DNA from: Bradyrhizobium ottawaense
Lineage (GTDB): Bacteria > Pseudomonadota > Alphaproteobacteria > Rhizobiales > Xanthobacteraceae
Assembly (NCBI RefSeq): GCF_900099825.1
Contig: NZ_LT629693.1
Location: 7,451,001-7,515,000 of the forward strand
Direction: 5' to 3'
Length of the DNA: 64,000 nucleotides
Below, one piece after another: positions 20,033 to 28,325 of this stretch (position 1 is its first letter; each line of letters begins with the position of its first letter). Both the position numbers and the translations under genes were made by a program. The notes under the pieces were generated by a model. The model did no database searches, was not told the origin of the DNA, and was given only the letters and a program-made list of their open reading frames with translations.

Positions 20033-21702
20033 TGGCGCGGCCGGATGAACTGACCTTTGCGCCGCTCGGCGGCGTCGGCGAGATCGGCATGAACCTGTCG
20101 ATCTACGGGCTCGGCAACCGCCACCAGCGGTCCTGGCTCGCGGTCGATCTCGGCGTCTCCTTTGGCGACGAGGAGCATCTGCCGGGCATCGACCTGATCA
20201 TGCCCGACATCCGCTTCCTGGAGAAGGAGCGCAAGAACCTGATGGGCCTGGTGCTGACGCACGCCCATGAGGACCATTTCGGCGCCATCATCGATCTCTG
20301 GCCGAAGCTGCAATGTCCGATCTACGCGACCAAGTTCAGCGCCGCCTTGTTCGAGGCCAAATGCGCCGCCGAGCGCAATGCGCCCAAAATCCCGGTCACG
20401 GTGGTGCCGTCGGGCGGCCGCATCGATCTCGGGCCGTTCAATGTCGAATTCATCCCCGTGGCGCATTCAATTCCGGAATCGCATGCGCTGGCGATCCACA
20501 CCTCGGTCGGCACCGTGCTGCATACCGGCGACTGGAAGATCGACCCGACGCCGATCATTGGCCTGCCGACCGACGAGCGGCGCCTGCGCGAGCTCGGCGA
20601 TGCCGGCGTGCTGGCGCTGATCGGCGATTCCACCAACGCGGTGCGGGAAGGGCGCTCGCCTTCGGAAACCGAGGTCGCCGCCACCATTACCAAGCTGGTG
20701 AAAGCCGCCAAGGGCCGCGTCGCCGTCACCACCTTTGCCTCCAACGTCGCCCGCCTCAAGGCCGTGGCGGATGCCGCCAAGGCCGCCGATCGCGAGGTGG
20801 TGGTGGTTGGCCGTGCCATGGAGCGGGTGGTGCAAGTCGCCCGTGAGACCGGTTATCTCGACGGCGTGCAGAATTTTCGCGGCGCCGATCTCTACGGCCA
20901 TTTCCCGCCCGACAAGGTGCTGGCGCTGTGCACCGGCAGCCAGGGCGAGGCCCGCGCGGCGCTGGCGCGGATCGCCAATGACGACCATCCGCAGGTGACC
21001 CTGAACAAGGGTGATTGCGTGATTTTCTCCTCGCGCACCATCCCTGGCAACGAGAAGGCGGTGGGGGCGATCATCAATGGTCTGGTCACCCAGGGCATCG
21101 AGGTCATCACCGACCGCACTGACCTCGTTCATGTCTCCGGCCATCCGCGCCGCGACGAGCTGCGTGACATGATCTCGTGGGTGCGGCCGCAGCTCCTGAT
21201 CCCCGTCCATGGCGAGCCCCTGCATCTGCACGAGCATGCCAAGTTGGCGCGCACCGCCGGCGTTCCAAAAGTGCTGATCTGCCGCAACGGCGACCTGGTC
21301 AAGCTCGGGCCCGGCGACCCCGGCATCATCGACCAGATACCGTCGGGCCGGCTCTACAAGGACGGCACCATTCTGGAGGATTCCAAGTCGCGCGCCGTGG
21401 TCGAACGGCGGCGGCTGGCATTTGCCGGCTGCGCCTTTGTGGCGATCGTGGTGACCGAAAAAGGCGAGCTGTCCGACGATCCCGAGGTTGATCTCGTCGG
21501 CATCCCCGAGAAGAATGCGGCCGGCGAGGTTATCGACGAGATCGTGTTCGACGTTGTGGTCTCGACGGTCGAAAGCCTGCCGAAGGCGCGCCGGCGCGAT
21601 CCGGACGCGATGGCGGAGTCGGTGCGCCGTGCGGTACGATCCGTCATCAACGAGCACTGGGGCAAGAAGCCGATCTGCCTCGTTCATGTTTTGACAGTCT
21701 GA
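20032..21702 (+). CDS. rnj: Ribonuclease J
   Basis: A 556-residue metallo-beta-lactamase/beta-CASP nuclease. 'LTHAHEDHFGAIIDLW' is the HxHxDH zinc motif, with further ligands in 'VAHSIPESHALAI' and 'HTGDWKIDPTP'. The beta-CASP domain follows ('TFASNVARLKAV', 'LCTGSQGEARAALARIA'), then 'HVSGHPRRDELRDMI' and a C-terminal domain. It acts in 5'-3' exonucleolytic and endonucleolytic mRNA and rRNA processing. The ATG at 20032 overlaps the birA stop. An in-frame extension upstream overlaps birA and is spurious. Confidence 0.94.
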   Translation: MARPDELTFAPLGGVGEIGMNLSIYGLGNRHQRSWLAVDLGVSFGDEEHLPGIDLIMPDIRFLEKERKNLMGLVLTHAHEDHFGAIIDLWPKLQCPIYATKFSAALFEAKCAAERNAPKIPVTVVPSGGRIDLGPFNVEFIPVAHSIPESHALAIHTSVGTVLHTGDWKIDPTPIIGLPTDERRLRELGDAGVLALIGDSTNAVREGRSPSETEVAATITKLVKAAKGRVAVTTFASNVARLKAVADAAKAADREVVVVGRAMERVVQVARETGYLDGVQNFRGADLYGHFPPDKVLALCTGSQGEARAALARIANDDHPQVTLNKGDCVIFSSRTIPGNEKAVGAIINGLVTQGIEVITDRTDLVHVSGHPRRDELRDMISWVRPQLLIPVHGEPLHLHEHAKLARTAGVPKVLICRNGDLVKLGPGDPGIIDQIPSGRLYKDGTILEDSKSRAVVERRRLAFAGCAFVAIVVTEKGELSDDPEVDLVGIPEKNAAGEVIDEIVFDVVVSTVESLPKARRRDPDAMAESVRRAVRSVINEHWGKKPICLVHVLTV

Positions 21703-21727
21703 GAAAACAGTTAAGCGGAGGAGTAAC

Positions 21728-22132
21728 ATGCTGGGCCGGCTCAATCACGTCGCGATCGCGGTCAAGGATGCGGAAAAGGCCGCCAAGATCTATGGCGGCG
21801 CGTTCGGCGCCGAGATCTCCGGCGCGGTGCCGTTGCCGGAGCACGGCGTCATCACCGTGTTCGTGACGCTGCCCAACACCAAGATCGAGTTCATCCAGCC
21901 GCTCGGCGAGGCCTCGCCGATTGCCAAATTCGTCGAGCGCAACGCCGACGGCGGCATCCATCACATCTGTTATGACGTGCCTGACATCATTGCGGCGCGC
22001 GACCGGATGATCAAGGAAGGCGCGCGGGTGCTCGGCGACGGCGTGCCGAAGATCGGCGCCCACGGCAAGCCCGTGCTGTTCTTTCATCCGAAGGATTTTT
22101 CCGGCGCGCTCGTCGAAATCGAACAGGCCTAG
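21728..22132 (+). CDS. mce: Methylmalonyl-CoA epimerase (VOC family)
   Basis: A 134-residue vicinal-oxygen-chelate protein made of two beta-alpha-beta-beta-beta units. Metal ligands are seen as His in 'RLNHVAIAVKD', Glu in 'KIEFIQPLGE', His in 'GGIHHICYDV' and Glu in 'GALVEIEQA'. This set matches methylmalonyl-CoA epimerase, which interconverts (S)- and (R)-methylmalonyl-CoA in propionyl-CoA catabolism. A strong GGAGG lies before the ATG. It starts 26 nt after rnj and runs into the DUF1467 gene 5 nt later. Confidence 0.9.
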   Translation: MLGRLNHVAIAVKDAEKAAKIYGGAFGAEISGAVPLPEHGVITVFVTLPNTKIEFIQPLGEASPIAKFVERNADGGIHHICYDVPDIIAARDRMIKEGARVLGDGVPKIGAHGKPVLFFHPKDFSGALVEIEQA

Positions 22133-22137
22133 AGCCC

Positions 22138-22413
22138 ATGGTCTACAGCATCTCCACCGCGTTTGCGATCTACTTCGTGCTCTGGTGGCTGGTGCTGTTC
22201 GTCACGCTGCCGTTCGGCATTCGCAGCCAGCACGAGGACGGCGAGGGCGCGCCCGGCACCGATCCCGGCGCGCCGGTGCTGGCGCGGATGGGACGCAAGC
22301 TGATCTGGACCACGCTGATCTCGGCCGTGATTTTCGCGGTTGCGATGTGGGCCTATTACCAGGGCTATTTCAACATCGAACGGCTGTCGAAGCTGATGGG
22401 AACGCCGTTCTAG
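22138..22413 (+). CDS. DUF1467 family membrane protein
   Basis: A 91-residue protein with two membrane helices, about residues 5-27 ('STAFAIYFVLWWLVLFVTLP') and 55-75 ('WTTLISAVIFAVAMWAYYQG'). The conserved loop 'LPFGIRSQHEDGEGAPGTDPGAP' between them is characteristic of DUF1467, commonly found downstream of mce in alphaproteobacteria. Its role is unknown. The stop codon TAG is formed by the TA target duplication (22411-22412) and the first base of an IS630 element. The sequence after the element (TAGGCC at 23454) shows that the uninterrupted gene also ended in TAG, so the protein is unchanged. Confidence 0.88.
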   Translation: MVYSISTAFAIYFVLWWLVLFVTLPFGIRSQHEDGEGAPGTDPGAPVLARMGRKLIWTTLISAVIFAVAMWAYYQGYFNIERLSKLMGTPF

Positions 22414-22425
22414 AGCATTTTCCAC

Positions 22426-23100
22426 CTAGCATGCGGCATATCCGGAGTTGCGGAAGTAGTTGGCGCATTCGTCCGGCAGGAAGGCGTCGAGCAGGCAGGC
22501 GATGCGGTTCCAGAGGCTCTCCACGGAGCGCTCGGCAGCCTTTCGTAACAAGGCTTTGAGTTTTGCGAAGAGCTGCTCGATCGGATTGAAGTCCGGCGAA
22601 TAGGGAGGCAGGTAAAGCAGCTTTGCGCCTGCAGCTTCGATCGCTTCACGTATCCCCGGCACCTTATGGGCACTGAGATTGTCCAGCACGACAATGTCGT
22701 TTGGCTTGAGGGTCGGTACCAGGACCTGTTCGACATAGGCGAGGAAGGCATTGCCGTTCATCGGGCCGTCGATGACGCATGGTGCGGTAAGGGCTGTGGA
22801 GCGCAGGCCCGCAACAAAGGTGCTGGTTTTCCAGTGACCATGCGGGATTTTGCCGACCAGCCGCTCGCCGCGCGGAGCCCGGCCGTACAGCCGTGCCATC
22901 TTGGTCGAGGTGCCGGTTTCGTCGATGAAGACCAGTCGGTCGGGATCGAGCTTGGGTTGATTGTCCGCCCATGCCGTCCGCGCCGCGGCGACGTCAGGCC
23001 GATCTTGCTCGGCCGCCCGAACGCTTTTTTTTGAAGCTGATGCCGTGGCGGTCGAAGAACCGCCAGACCGACCCGATTCCCGCCTTTTGTTGATGCTCAT
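22426..23100 (-). CDS. IS630 transposase, catalytic part (orfB), copy 1
   Basis: The frame carries the DDE catalytic domain. The first Asp is in '[18 protein letters not shown]', the second in '[12 protein letters not shown]', and the Glu in '[20 protein letters not shown]'. The functional part begins after the A8 run ('[14 protein letters not shown]'). The open frame upstream of that run overlaps orfA in another frame and is probably not used. Full-length transposase presumably results from frameshifting or slippage at 23025-23032. Confidence 0.85.
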   Translation of the reverse strand: MSINKRRESGRSGGSSTATASASKKSVRAAEQDRPDVAAARTAWADNQPKLDPDRLVFIDETGTSTKMARLYGRAPRGERLVGKIPHGHWKTSTFVAGLRSTALTAPCVIDGPMNGNAFLAYVEQVLVPTLKPNDIVVLDNLSAHKVPGIREAIEAAGAKLLYLPPYSPDFNPIEQLFAKLKALLRKAAERSVESLWNRIACLLDAFLPDECANYFRNSGYAAC

Positions 23101-23365
23101 CGAGCAGACGGCGCTGGATCTCTTCCAGAGTCAGGTCCGGTTCCTGCCGAACCAACCCAAGCAACCATTCCTCATGCTTCTTCAACGGCGACCGGCTCTG
23201 ACCCTTGTTGGATTTGGCCTCAAAGCTACCGGTCTCCCGCCAGCGCTGTGCCCAGCGGATCGCCGTCGAATCCCCAATCACAAACTGTCTTGCCGCAGCC
23301 CGCGCCGCCGCGCCACCCTCAACAACCTGGATCACTCGAATTCGTAAGTCGTTCGAATACCCCAT
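22994..23365 (-). CDS. IS630 transposase, N-terminal part (orfA), copy 1
   Basis: A 123-residue product with the paired helix-turn-helix DNA-binding part of IS630 transposases ('[27 protein letters not shown]' region, then '[19 protein letters not shown]'). It ends soon after '[11 protein letters not shown]', where an A8 run on the coding strand (T8 at 23025-23032) lies. Joining to the catalytic part needs a +1 shift (or -2) or polymerase slippage at the A8 run. A good ribosome site (GGAGGCTGGCA) precedes the ATG. Confidence 0.88.
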   Translation of the reverse strand: MGYSNDLRIRVIQVVEGGAAARAAARQFVIGDSTAIRWAQRWRETGSFEAKSNKGQSRSPLKKHEEWLLGLVRQEPDLTLEEIQRRLLDEHQQKAGIGSVWRFFDRHGISFKKKRSGGRARSA

Positions 23366-23459
23366 TGCCAGCCTCCTCAGTCCGAGAAGGCCACAGAATC
23401 TTATTCGCAGCTCAATGGGAATCCCTTCGATTCACAGAAAATGGAAAATGCTCTAGGCC

Positions 23460-23485
23460 CGGAACAAACCAATTGGTTTGTTCCG
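23460..23485. promoter_or_regulatory. 26-bp perfect palindrome
   Basis: A perfect inverted repeat with no spacer, centred on AATT; arms CGGAACAAACC and GGTTTGTTCCG flank AATT. Before the IS insertion it sat 4 nt after the DUF1467 stop codon and about 30 nt upstream of the small secreted-protein gene. There is no T-run, so it is a poor terminator; its symmetry suits a dimeric repressor. Function unknown. Confidence 0.5.
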
Positions 23486-23514
23486 TGGTCATGCGCAGAC
23501 AAGAGGAGAGGCAC

Positions 23515-23763
23515 ATGCACGTTGCACTGCGCGGTCTCGGCCTGGGTTTTCTGCTGCTGTGCGCATCGTCCGGCGCGGCGTCCGCGATGGATCCATCCGC
23601 CACGGAAGAGACCAATTGCCTGATGGCCTGCGACGCCAATCAGGAACATTGCGCATCGACCCCGCACGTTGCGGTGCCAAAGAACTATTCAGTGGCCGCG
23701 CATGCGCCGTCCGTGAAGATCAAGCCGCTTGCGAGCTCGCGTCGGCCGATCGAGGGACGCTGA
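23515..23763 (+). CDS. Small secreted protein with cysteines
   Basis: An 82-residue protein preceded by AAGAGGAGAGG. Residues 1-24 form a clear signal peptide ending 'CASSGAASA'. The mature part is about 58 residues and contains 'NCLMACDANQEHCAS', a three-Cys cluster that might form a disulfide or bind metal, then a basic Pro/Ser-rich tail. No family is recognised. Longer in-frame extension upstream runs into the IS element and is not used. The 26-bp palindrome just upstream may regulate it. The following 188 nt hold nothing recognisable. Confidence 0.6.
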   Translation: MHVALRGLGLGFLLLCASSGAASAMDPSATEETNCLMACDANQEHCASTPHVAVPKNYSVAAHAPSVKIKPLASSRRPIEGR

Positions 23764-23951
23764 AAAGCGTCGTCGACAGGGATCGCCTCCCGGCGGCAGG
23801 CGGCCCTCACGTGAACGCCACGTCGCTTCGGCCGCATCCCTTGCATTGCGCAATTCCCGTTCGCTTGCTTGCAGCGCGGCTTCGGCTGCTTGCGCTCGGT
23901 TCGCGGCCAACGAGCGCCTCCTTTCGTTGCGTATGTCTCGACCGCCGGAGC

Positions 23952-24713
23952 TCACGAGCTCAGCGGCAACAGCGCATCCCGCAGTGTCGCGCTTGAGATC
24001 CCCATGAGTCCCGTGAAGGGATCATCCAGCTCCAGGACCAGAAAGATCGCGCCGGCAAACGACAGCGCGCATACAAACAGAGAGATCGTGACAACCGTGT
24101 TCGCCCGCGCAAACAGGGTGACGCTTACAAAGATCGCGCTCAGCCAAAATACCACAATTATCAGAAAGGGCGTCGGAATTGAGCTGCCGGCCTGCGTAAA
24201 CAACTGCAGTCGCATCTGCGCGCCTTCGGTGAAAGCCGCAATGGCGCGAGACTGCAGGGAACGTTGCGTATCGTTGTTCGGCGATAGCCGCTGGAGTTCA
24301 TTGTCGAATGCGCGCGCCTCCACGCTGGACTCGAACCGAGCGGGTTGGCCGGCCGGATTCACCTGCTCGTGCCAAATACGATCTGCCAACGGTGGTATGC
24401 TCAGCCGCAGGAGCTTTCGGAGAGAGGTTGCTTCCGGACCGTACTGTGCAAGCAGATCGTCCAGAACGATGACCGCTGAGGTCATCTGCCGGACCTGGTT
24501 GGTTTTCTGGTCGAACGTATTTTTGGCGGATGCGATCAACAGACCCAGCACGAGTGCGGTCAGAGTGCCAATCAGGCCCGCGGTCAGCTTGACGACGTCC
24601 TTGGAATCCGCGTGCAGGTGGTGTTCCGACAATAACGGTCGAACCACCATCCCAGCCAGCGCGCCACCAAATATCACCACGAACACTAGGAGCGAGATCA
24701 GTAGGTCCGTCAT
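23952..24713 (-). CDS. DUF4239-type membrane protein
   Basis: A 253-residue protein from the ATG at 24713. Four hydrophobic segments are visible: two near the N-terminus ('LLISLLVFVVIFGGALAG', 'LTAGLIGTLTALVLGLLIAS') and two near the C-terminus ('FLIIVVFWLSAIFVSVTLF', 'ISLFVCALSFAGAIFLVL'). A long soluble helical domain lies between. This layout and 'SAVIVLDDLLAQYGPEA' fit the DUF4239 (bestrophin-like) family. The start overlaps (ATGA) the stop of a truncated gene upstream, so it may rely on that gene's translation. Function unknown. Confidence 0.75.
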   Translation of the reverse strand: MTDLLISLLVFVVIFGGALAGMVVRPLLSEHHLHADSKDVVKLTAGLIGTLTALVLGLLIASAKNTFDQKTNQVRQMTSAVIVLDDLLAQYGPEATSLRKLLRLSIPPLADRIWHEQVNPAGQPARFESSVEARAFDNELQRLSPNNDTQRSLQSRAIAAFTEGAQMRLQLFTQAGSSIPTPFLIIVVFWLSAIFVSVTLFARANTVVTISLFVCALSFAGAIFLVLELDDPFTGLMGISSATLRDALLPLSS

Positions 24714-24979
24714 ACCCGCGAATTCTCCGCCATCTTGGTGGCTATGCCGATCCGAGCCGTCGCCAGCGCCCATCCTGGCTGTCCAGGCAAAGCCGCGAGA
24801 CTACCAAACTGGCCGGGAGGCCAGAAGCTGACGCCGCTTTCGTCGGCGCGCGAAATGGACGTTGTCGCGAAAAGAAGGCCAACGCAAAGGAGCGCGGCGA
24901 CTGCGGGTGCTCGAAGCGTTGCACCTGTCTTGCCTGATTTAACGATGCTCACTTGATCCTCCAGGATGCAAACTGACAT
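24710..24979 (-). pseudogene. Truncated MetA/SphA-type outer-membrane transporter remnant
   Basis: An 89-residue frame with a signal-like segment ('VAALLCVGLLFATTSISRA') followed by 'DESGVSFWPPGQFGSLAALP'. This resembles the N-terminus of the phenol-degradation MetA/SphA outer-membrane proteins, which are about 300 residues long. After 'PGWALAT' the similarity stops and the frame ends 16 residues later, directly overlapping the DUF4239 start. I read it as a 5' fragment left by a deletion. The family call rests on my recognition of the N-terminal motif. It might still be translated and couple expression of the downstream gene. Confidence 0.5.
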
Positions 24980-25025
24980 GTTGCCGTTCTTGATCTGGTG
25001 AATTCCCGCGCCCGTGTTGATCTCG

Positions 25026-26459
25026 TCATTGAGCGGTTAAACCAGGTAGTCCCTCGACTTTCGCGATTTGCGGCGGGTTCCATTTGCCAGTGAGCGCTTC
25101 GGACTTCGGGCCGTAAAGGCGCATGGTCAGGTTGAATGCACCCTTCGGTGCGGGCAGCCAGTTGGCTTCCTTGTCTTTACCGGGACTTTCGTTCTGAAAG
25201 TAAAGGTCGAGCGATCCATCAGCATTGGTCTTGAAGGGAAAGTAACTGCTGACCGCGAAACGATTGAGCACGTTCGCGACCTGAAAGCCTTCGCTATCGT
25301 AGAGCGTAATGGACCAGAAGGCGTTTACGGGCGGTGTGGCTCCCTTATCGAAGTGGAGGATGTATTTGTTCGCGCCGTCGAGCGGTTTGCCGGTGTTGTC
25401 GAAGAGGTTCAGCGGATAGATGGCGTCCTCGGGCAGATTGGCGCCGAGGCCGACCTGTGCGACAATGGCGCGCTTCAGGTAATAATTGCCGTAGACGCCC
25501 ATGGTATCCGTGTTCATCGACCATCCGTTCGCTGTTCGGGCCAGCGACGGGATTTTCCACTGCATGAGTTGCTGGGCGTCCTCCGGCGCAGTTTCCAGCG
25601 CCTTCTTTACAACCGGGTCGAGTTTATCGAAGTCGAAGCTTTTGCCTGGCTCGATCCCGATCCTCTTCATCTGCGCGATGATCGGCTCGTCCGTGACGTG
25701 GGGCGGGTGCAATTTGAGGAGTTCGGCCGCGTAGGCGAAATATTTGGCGGTCGTCATGGTATCGACCTGAACTTTCGGCGGCGTCTTCATATCGACGCTT
25801 GGGTCGATCTTCACAGTCACCGGCTCCGGCGGCTTGCCCCAGCGCGAGAGCGGCGTGACATTATAGCCAGCCTGTACCTTGTGTACCGCGTCGTAGTCGG
25901 CCGGACCGTCCGTCTTGGTGCGGCCGATGATCCATACATAGGGTGTTGGCGCATTGATGCGCGAAAACCCCTCCGGAGCCGTTCCACTCCAGCCGGGCGG
26001 CGTGACGAGGAAATTCCCCGCTTGAGTACCTGTCGTCCGCCAGCCCGGCGAAGCGAAAACGTCACTCCACATGTCGAGCATCGGCATCAGGTAAAAACGC
26101 CCGTTCGTATCCGGCACGGAGACGATTTGCGGCTCCTTGGTGAGATCGAGCCAGGCAATCGAATAGAGCGTATCGAAGTTGATCCGCACCACCAGCTTTA
26201 GATCGGCTGGAGGGAAAGCAGGCACGTTCACGAACATATTCATCGGACCCTTGCCGAACTCTTTCCCTGCCTCGATGTTGGTGGATTGCTTCCGCGTGAT
26301 GTCGACCGAGATGAGCGGATAGAAATAAATGTAGGCGTCGACGCCAATGGCATGCGCAGCCTGCTCGGTGATCGCCGGAGTAGTCTGCGCCATCGCCGCC
26401 GGCGTGAGTGCCGGGCCGACAAGAAGAGTCAGAGTGAGAGCCATCACATGTCTACTCAT
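25026..26459 (-). CDS. DUF1254/DUF1214 domain periplasmic protein
   Basis: A 477-residue protein from an ATG at 26459 with GGAGGACAGCAAG upstream. A signal peptide ends near 'PAAMAQ'. The N-terminal DUF1254 domain includes 'DAYIYFYPLISVDITRKQS' and 'VVRINFDTLYSIAWLDLTKEP'. The C-terminal DUF1214 domain includes 'FWSITLYDSEGFQVANVLNRF' and 'LYFQNESPGKDKEANWLPAP'. Such proteins are common, often in accessory regions, but their biochemical role is unknown. It is on the same strand as the TAXI-type gene, 55 nt downstream of it. Confidence 0.88.
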   Translation of the reverse strand: MSRHVMALTLTLLVGPALTPAAMAQTTPAITEQAAHAIGVDAYIYFYPLISVDITRKQSTNIEAGKEFGKGPMNMFVNVPAFPPADLKLVVRINFDTLYSIAWLDLTKEPQIVSVPDTNGRFYLMPMLDMWSDVFASPGWRTTGTQAGNFLVTPPGWSGTAPEGFSRINAPTPYVWIIGRTKTDGPADYDAVHKVQAGYNVTPLSRWGKPPEPVTVKIDPSVDMKTPPKVQVDTMTTAKYFAYAAELLKLHPPHVTDEPIIAQMKRIGIEPGKSFDFDKLDPVVKKALETAPEDAQQLMQWKIPSLARTANGWSMNTDTMGVYGNYYLKRAIVAQVGLGANLPEDAIYPLNLFDNTGKPLDGANKYILHFDKGATPPVNAFWSITLYDSEGFQVANVLNRFAVSSYFPFKTNADGSLDLYFQNESPGKDKEANWLPAPKGAFNLTMRLYGPKSEALTGKWNPPQIAKVEGLPGLTAQ

Positions 26460-26514
26460 CTTGCTGTCCTCCCATGGCTTTGTGTAGCACGTAGTCCGAT
26501 CAAGCTTGCGGCGC

Positions 26515-27879
26515 TCAGGCGGCGGACACGATCCCCGGTTTCGCCGCAAGGATCATTCGCCGATCGTGAATCAAGTTCTCCAGCCGATGAGCTGCGACAT
26601 TCAATGTGGAAGCATCGATCGCGTTTTCGTCGCCGCTCGCCGCTAACGCACGTTGCGCTCTCAGAATGCCGTCGATTTCATCCTCGATCGCTTCGAGTTC
26701 GGCATCGGTAGTGGCATTACGTATCCGCCGTGCCAGGGCGTAGAGTGAATCGAGCGGGCCTTGAATGGTTTCCGGATTCCCGATCCCCAGGAATTTCCAG
26801 GCCGCCGCGAGCACCGAGGCGATGCCGCCCAACATCATTGGCGCCAGAAATATCTCGTTTGAGTATTGATCCATGAAGCCCTGTTGCGTGCCGTTGTAGA
26901 ACGCCGCTGCTCCGGGATGGACAGGAATAAAGGCATCGGAGTCGGTGCTGGCGGCGGCGATTTGCGCAAAGATAGGCTGTTCGCCGAGCAGCTCTCTCCG
27001 CACGCCCATAATGGTCTGCGTCAGTGTCGCGATCGTATTGGAGTTGAGCTTCTTGTGCGCGACCAGATAGAGCGACGTTCGAAGCGTGGTTAGATCATCC
27101 TCGGGCACGGGCGGGACTCCGCGCAGTGTTCCCTTGGGCACGTCGAAGCTTTCATAGGCCCGTTCGGTTTCGGCGATGGCGCCCGCGGAATCGATCGAAA
27201 TCAGCACCGGCGACGTTTTGGGACCTTGCTGGAAAAATCCCTTGACCAGCGACAAATACTTCTCGGTCAGAGGGATCGCGACCAGCAAGGCGCCGATGTC
27301 TTTTGATTGAAACGCCGCCCTGACATCCGCTATCGCGATGTCCTTGAAGACCTTTGCCTTCGACAGGCCATAGGTCTTGCTCAAGACATCGACCAGTCTG
27401 GCGTTCGCCTCGCCACCTATCACGCCAACCCGGCGCGTTTTCAGCGCGTCGATGCTGTCCAGGGATGAACCCGGCGGCGCGACGACCAGCGCGGTCAAAT
27501 GGGCCAGGATAACGACGGCTTGCGCTTGCGACAAATCGCCGACGTCACCCCGCACCGCGGCGAGATCGACTTTGCCGGCCGAAAACGCGTTGGCGGCCTC
27601 GACCACAGTGCCGGTGTCGACAATCGTCAACCGCACCGGAGCGTTATCCGAAACGAGCCGGTTCGCAATGACGGTCATCGCTTTGGCGGCTTCACCATCG
27701 ATTGAACCGACAGCGACGGTCAGGGCTGCGGGATGCTTGTAGTAGTGATAGGCTAGCACACCTGCACCCGTCCCGAGAACGGTGACAATCACGAGCAGCA
27801 CAATGCGAAGCCACATGGGGAGTTTGATTGATTTCAAGCGCGTCGCTCCACTCGCAATACCCTTTCGCTTTTTTACCAA
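26515..27879 (-). CDS. TAXI-family TRAP solute-binding protein, membrane-anchored
   Basis: A 454-residue protein. The N-terminal helix ('LRIVLLVIVTVLGTGAGVLAY') anchors a periplasmic domain like TAXI-type TRAP solute receptors ('GEANARLVDVLSKTYGLSKAKV', 'AFSAGKVDLAAVRGDV'). A second hydrophobic segment lies near residue 360 ('IFLAPMMLGGIASVLAAAW'), followed by a helical C-terminal extension. No TRAP permease genes are nearby, so it is an orphan or has another sensory role. The TTG at 27879 is used here; no better ribosome site is evident, so a start a little downstream is possible. Confidence 0.75.
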   Translation of the reverse strand: MVKKRKGIASGATRLKSIKLPMWLRIVLLVIVTVLGTGAGVLAYHYYKHPAALTVAVGSIDGEAAKAMTVIANRLVSDNAPVRLTIVDTGTVVEAANAFSAGKVDLAAVRGDVGDLSQAQAVVILAHLTALVVAPPGSSLDSIDALKTRRVGVIGGEANARLVDVLSKTYGLSKAKVFKDIAIADVRAAFQSKDIGALLVAIPLTEKYLSLVKGFFQQGPKTSPVLISIDSAGAIAETERAYESFDVPKGTLRGVPPVPEDDLTTLRTSLYLVAHKKLNSNTIATLTQTIMGVRRELLGEQPIFAQIAAASTDSDAFIPVHPGAAAFYNGTQQGFMDQYSNEIFLAPMMLGGIASVLAAAWKFLGIGNPETIQGPLDSLYALARRIRNATTDAELEAIEDEIDGILRAQRALAASGDENAIDASTLNVAAHRLENLIHDRRMILAAKPGIVSAA

Positions 27880-27900
27880 GCCTTCTCTTTTGCAAGGTCT

Positions 27901-28173
27901 TCAGACCGGTCCTCGGATAACGTCTGGGGGCGCGTGGGGCTTCATCCAGAAGCCGTCGACCGTGACGCGATGAACGGGTGCTTCCTCTGGGTAGTGGTTG
28001 CCCGATCCCATGCGGAATGTGCCGCCGGGCATACGACGCGTGTTGGCATACTGCGACTGCCGCTTGCTCGCCGACGAAGTGCTCGCTTCGGCAATACGCA
28101 TCGAAAACTCGTCCTCTTGAGAACGCGCAAACTGCTTTCCGGCGCCGGTACGCAAGCAGAAGTTTGCATCCAA
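27901..28173 (-). pseudogene. Remnant of formylglycine-generating-enzyme-like (SUMF1) gene
   Basis: The frame contains 'MPGGTFRMGSGNHYPEEAPV' then 'HRVTVDGFWM', which is the conserved N-terminal motif of FGE-sulfatase/SUMF1 domains (usually over 250 residues). The match stops after 'GFWM' and the frame ends 15 residues later, so nearly the whole domain is missing. Upstream in another frame lies a signal-like stretch ('LAVAATIALALALNW'), which suggests an additional frameshift. I interpret this as gene decay. Confidence 0.6.
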
Positions 28174-28325
28174 TTCAACGCGAGGGCAAGCGCGATCGTT
28201 GCTGCAACCGCAAGGGGTGTTCGCGCGCCTGTCACGGACCGATCATGCAACTATGCATCTCAGTCGTTGGGACGCGCGGCCACTGGAAGACCGCAACCTT
28301 CTTCGCCGCATTGCGCCGGCGGCTT

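Larger units (their letters stand above)
22413..23453 (-). mobile_element. IS630-family insertion sequence, copy 1
   Basis: A 1041-bp element bounded by a TA duplication (22411-22412 and 23454-23455). The ends read GAGCATTTTCCA on the left and its inverse TGGAAAATGCTC on the right, 12-bp perfect terminal repeats. It encodes a transposase in two overlapping frames on the minus strand. The copy at 61594-62634 has the same length, the same ends and identical encoded products but the opposite orientation. TA target preference and the DDE transposase are typical of IS630/Tc1/mariner elements. Confidence 0.95.

Noticed and set aside
23460..23485. Palindrome as a Rho-independent terminator
   Set aside because: No T-run on either side and modest GC in the stem, so an operator-type site is more likely.
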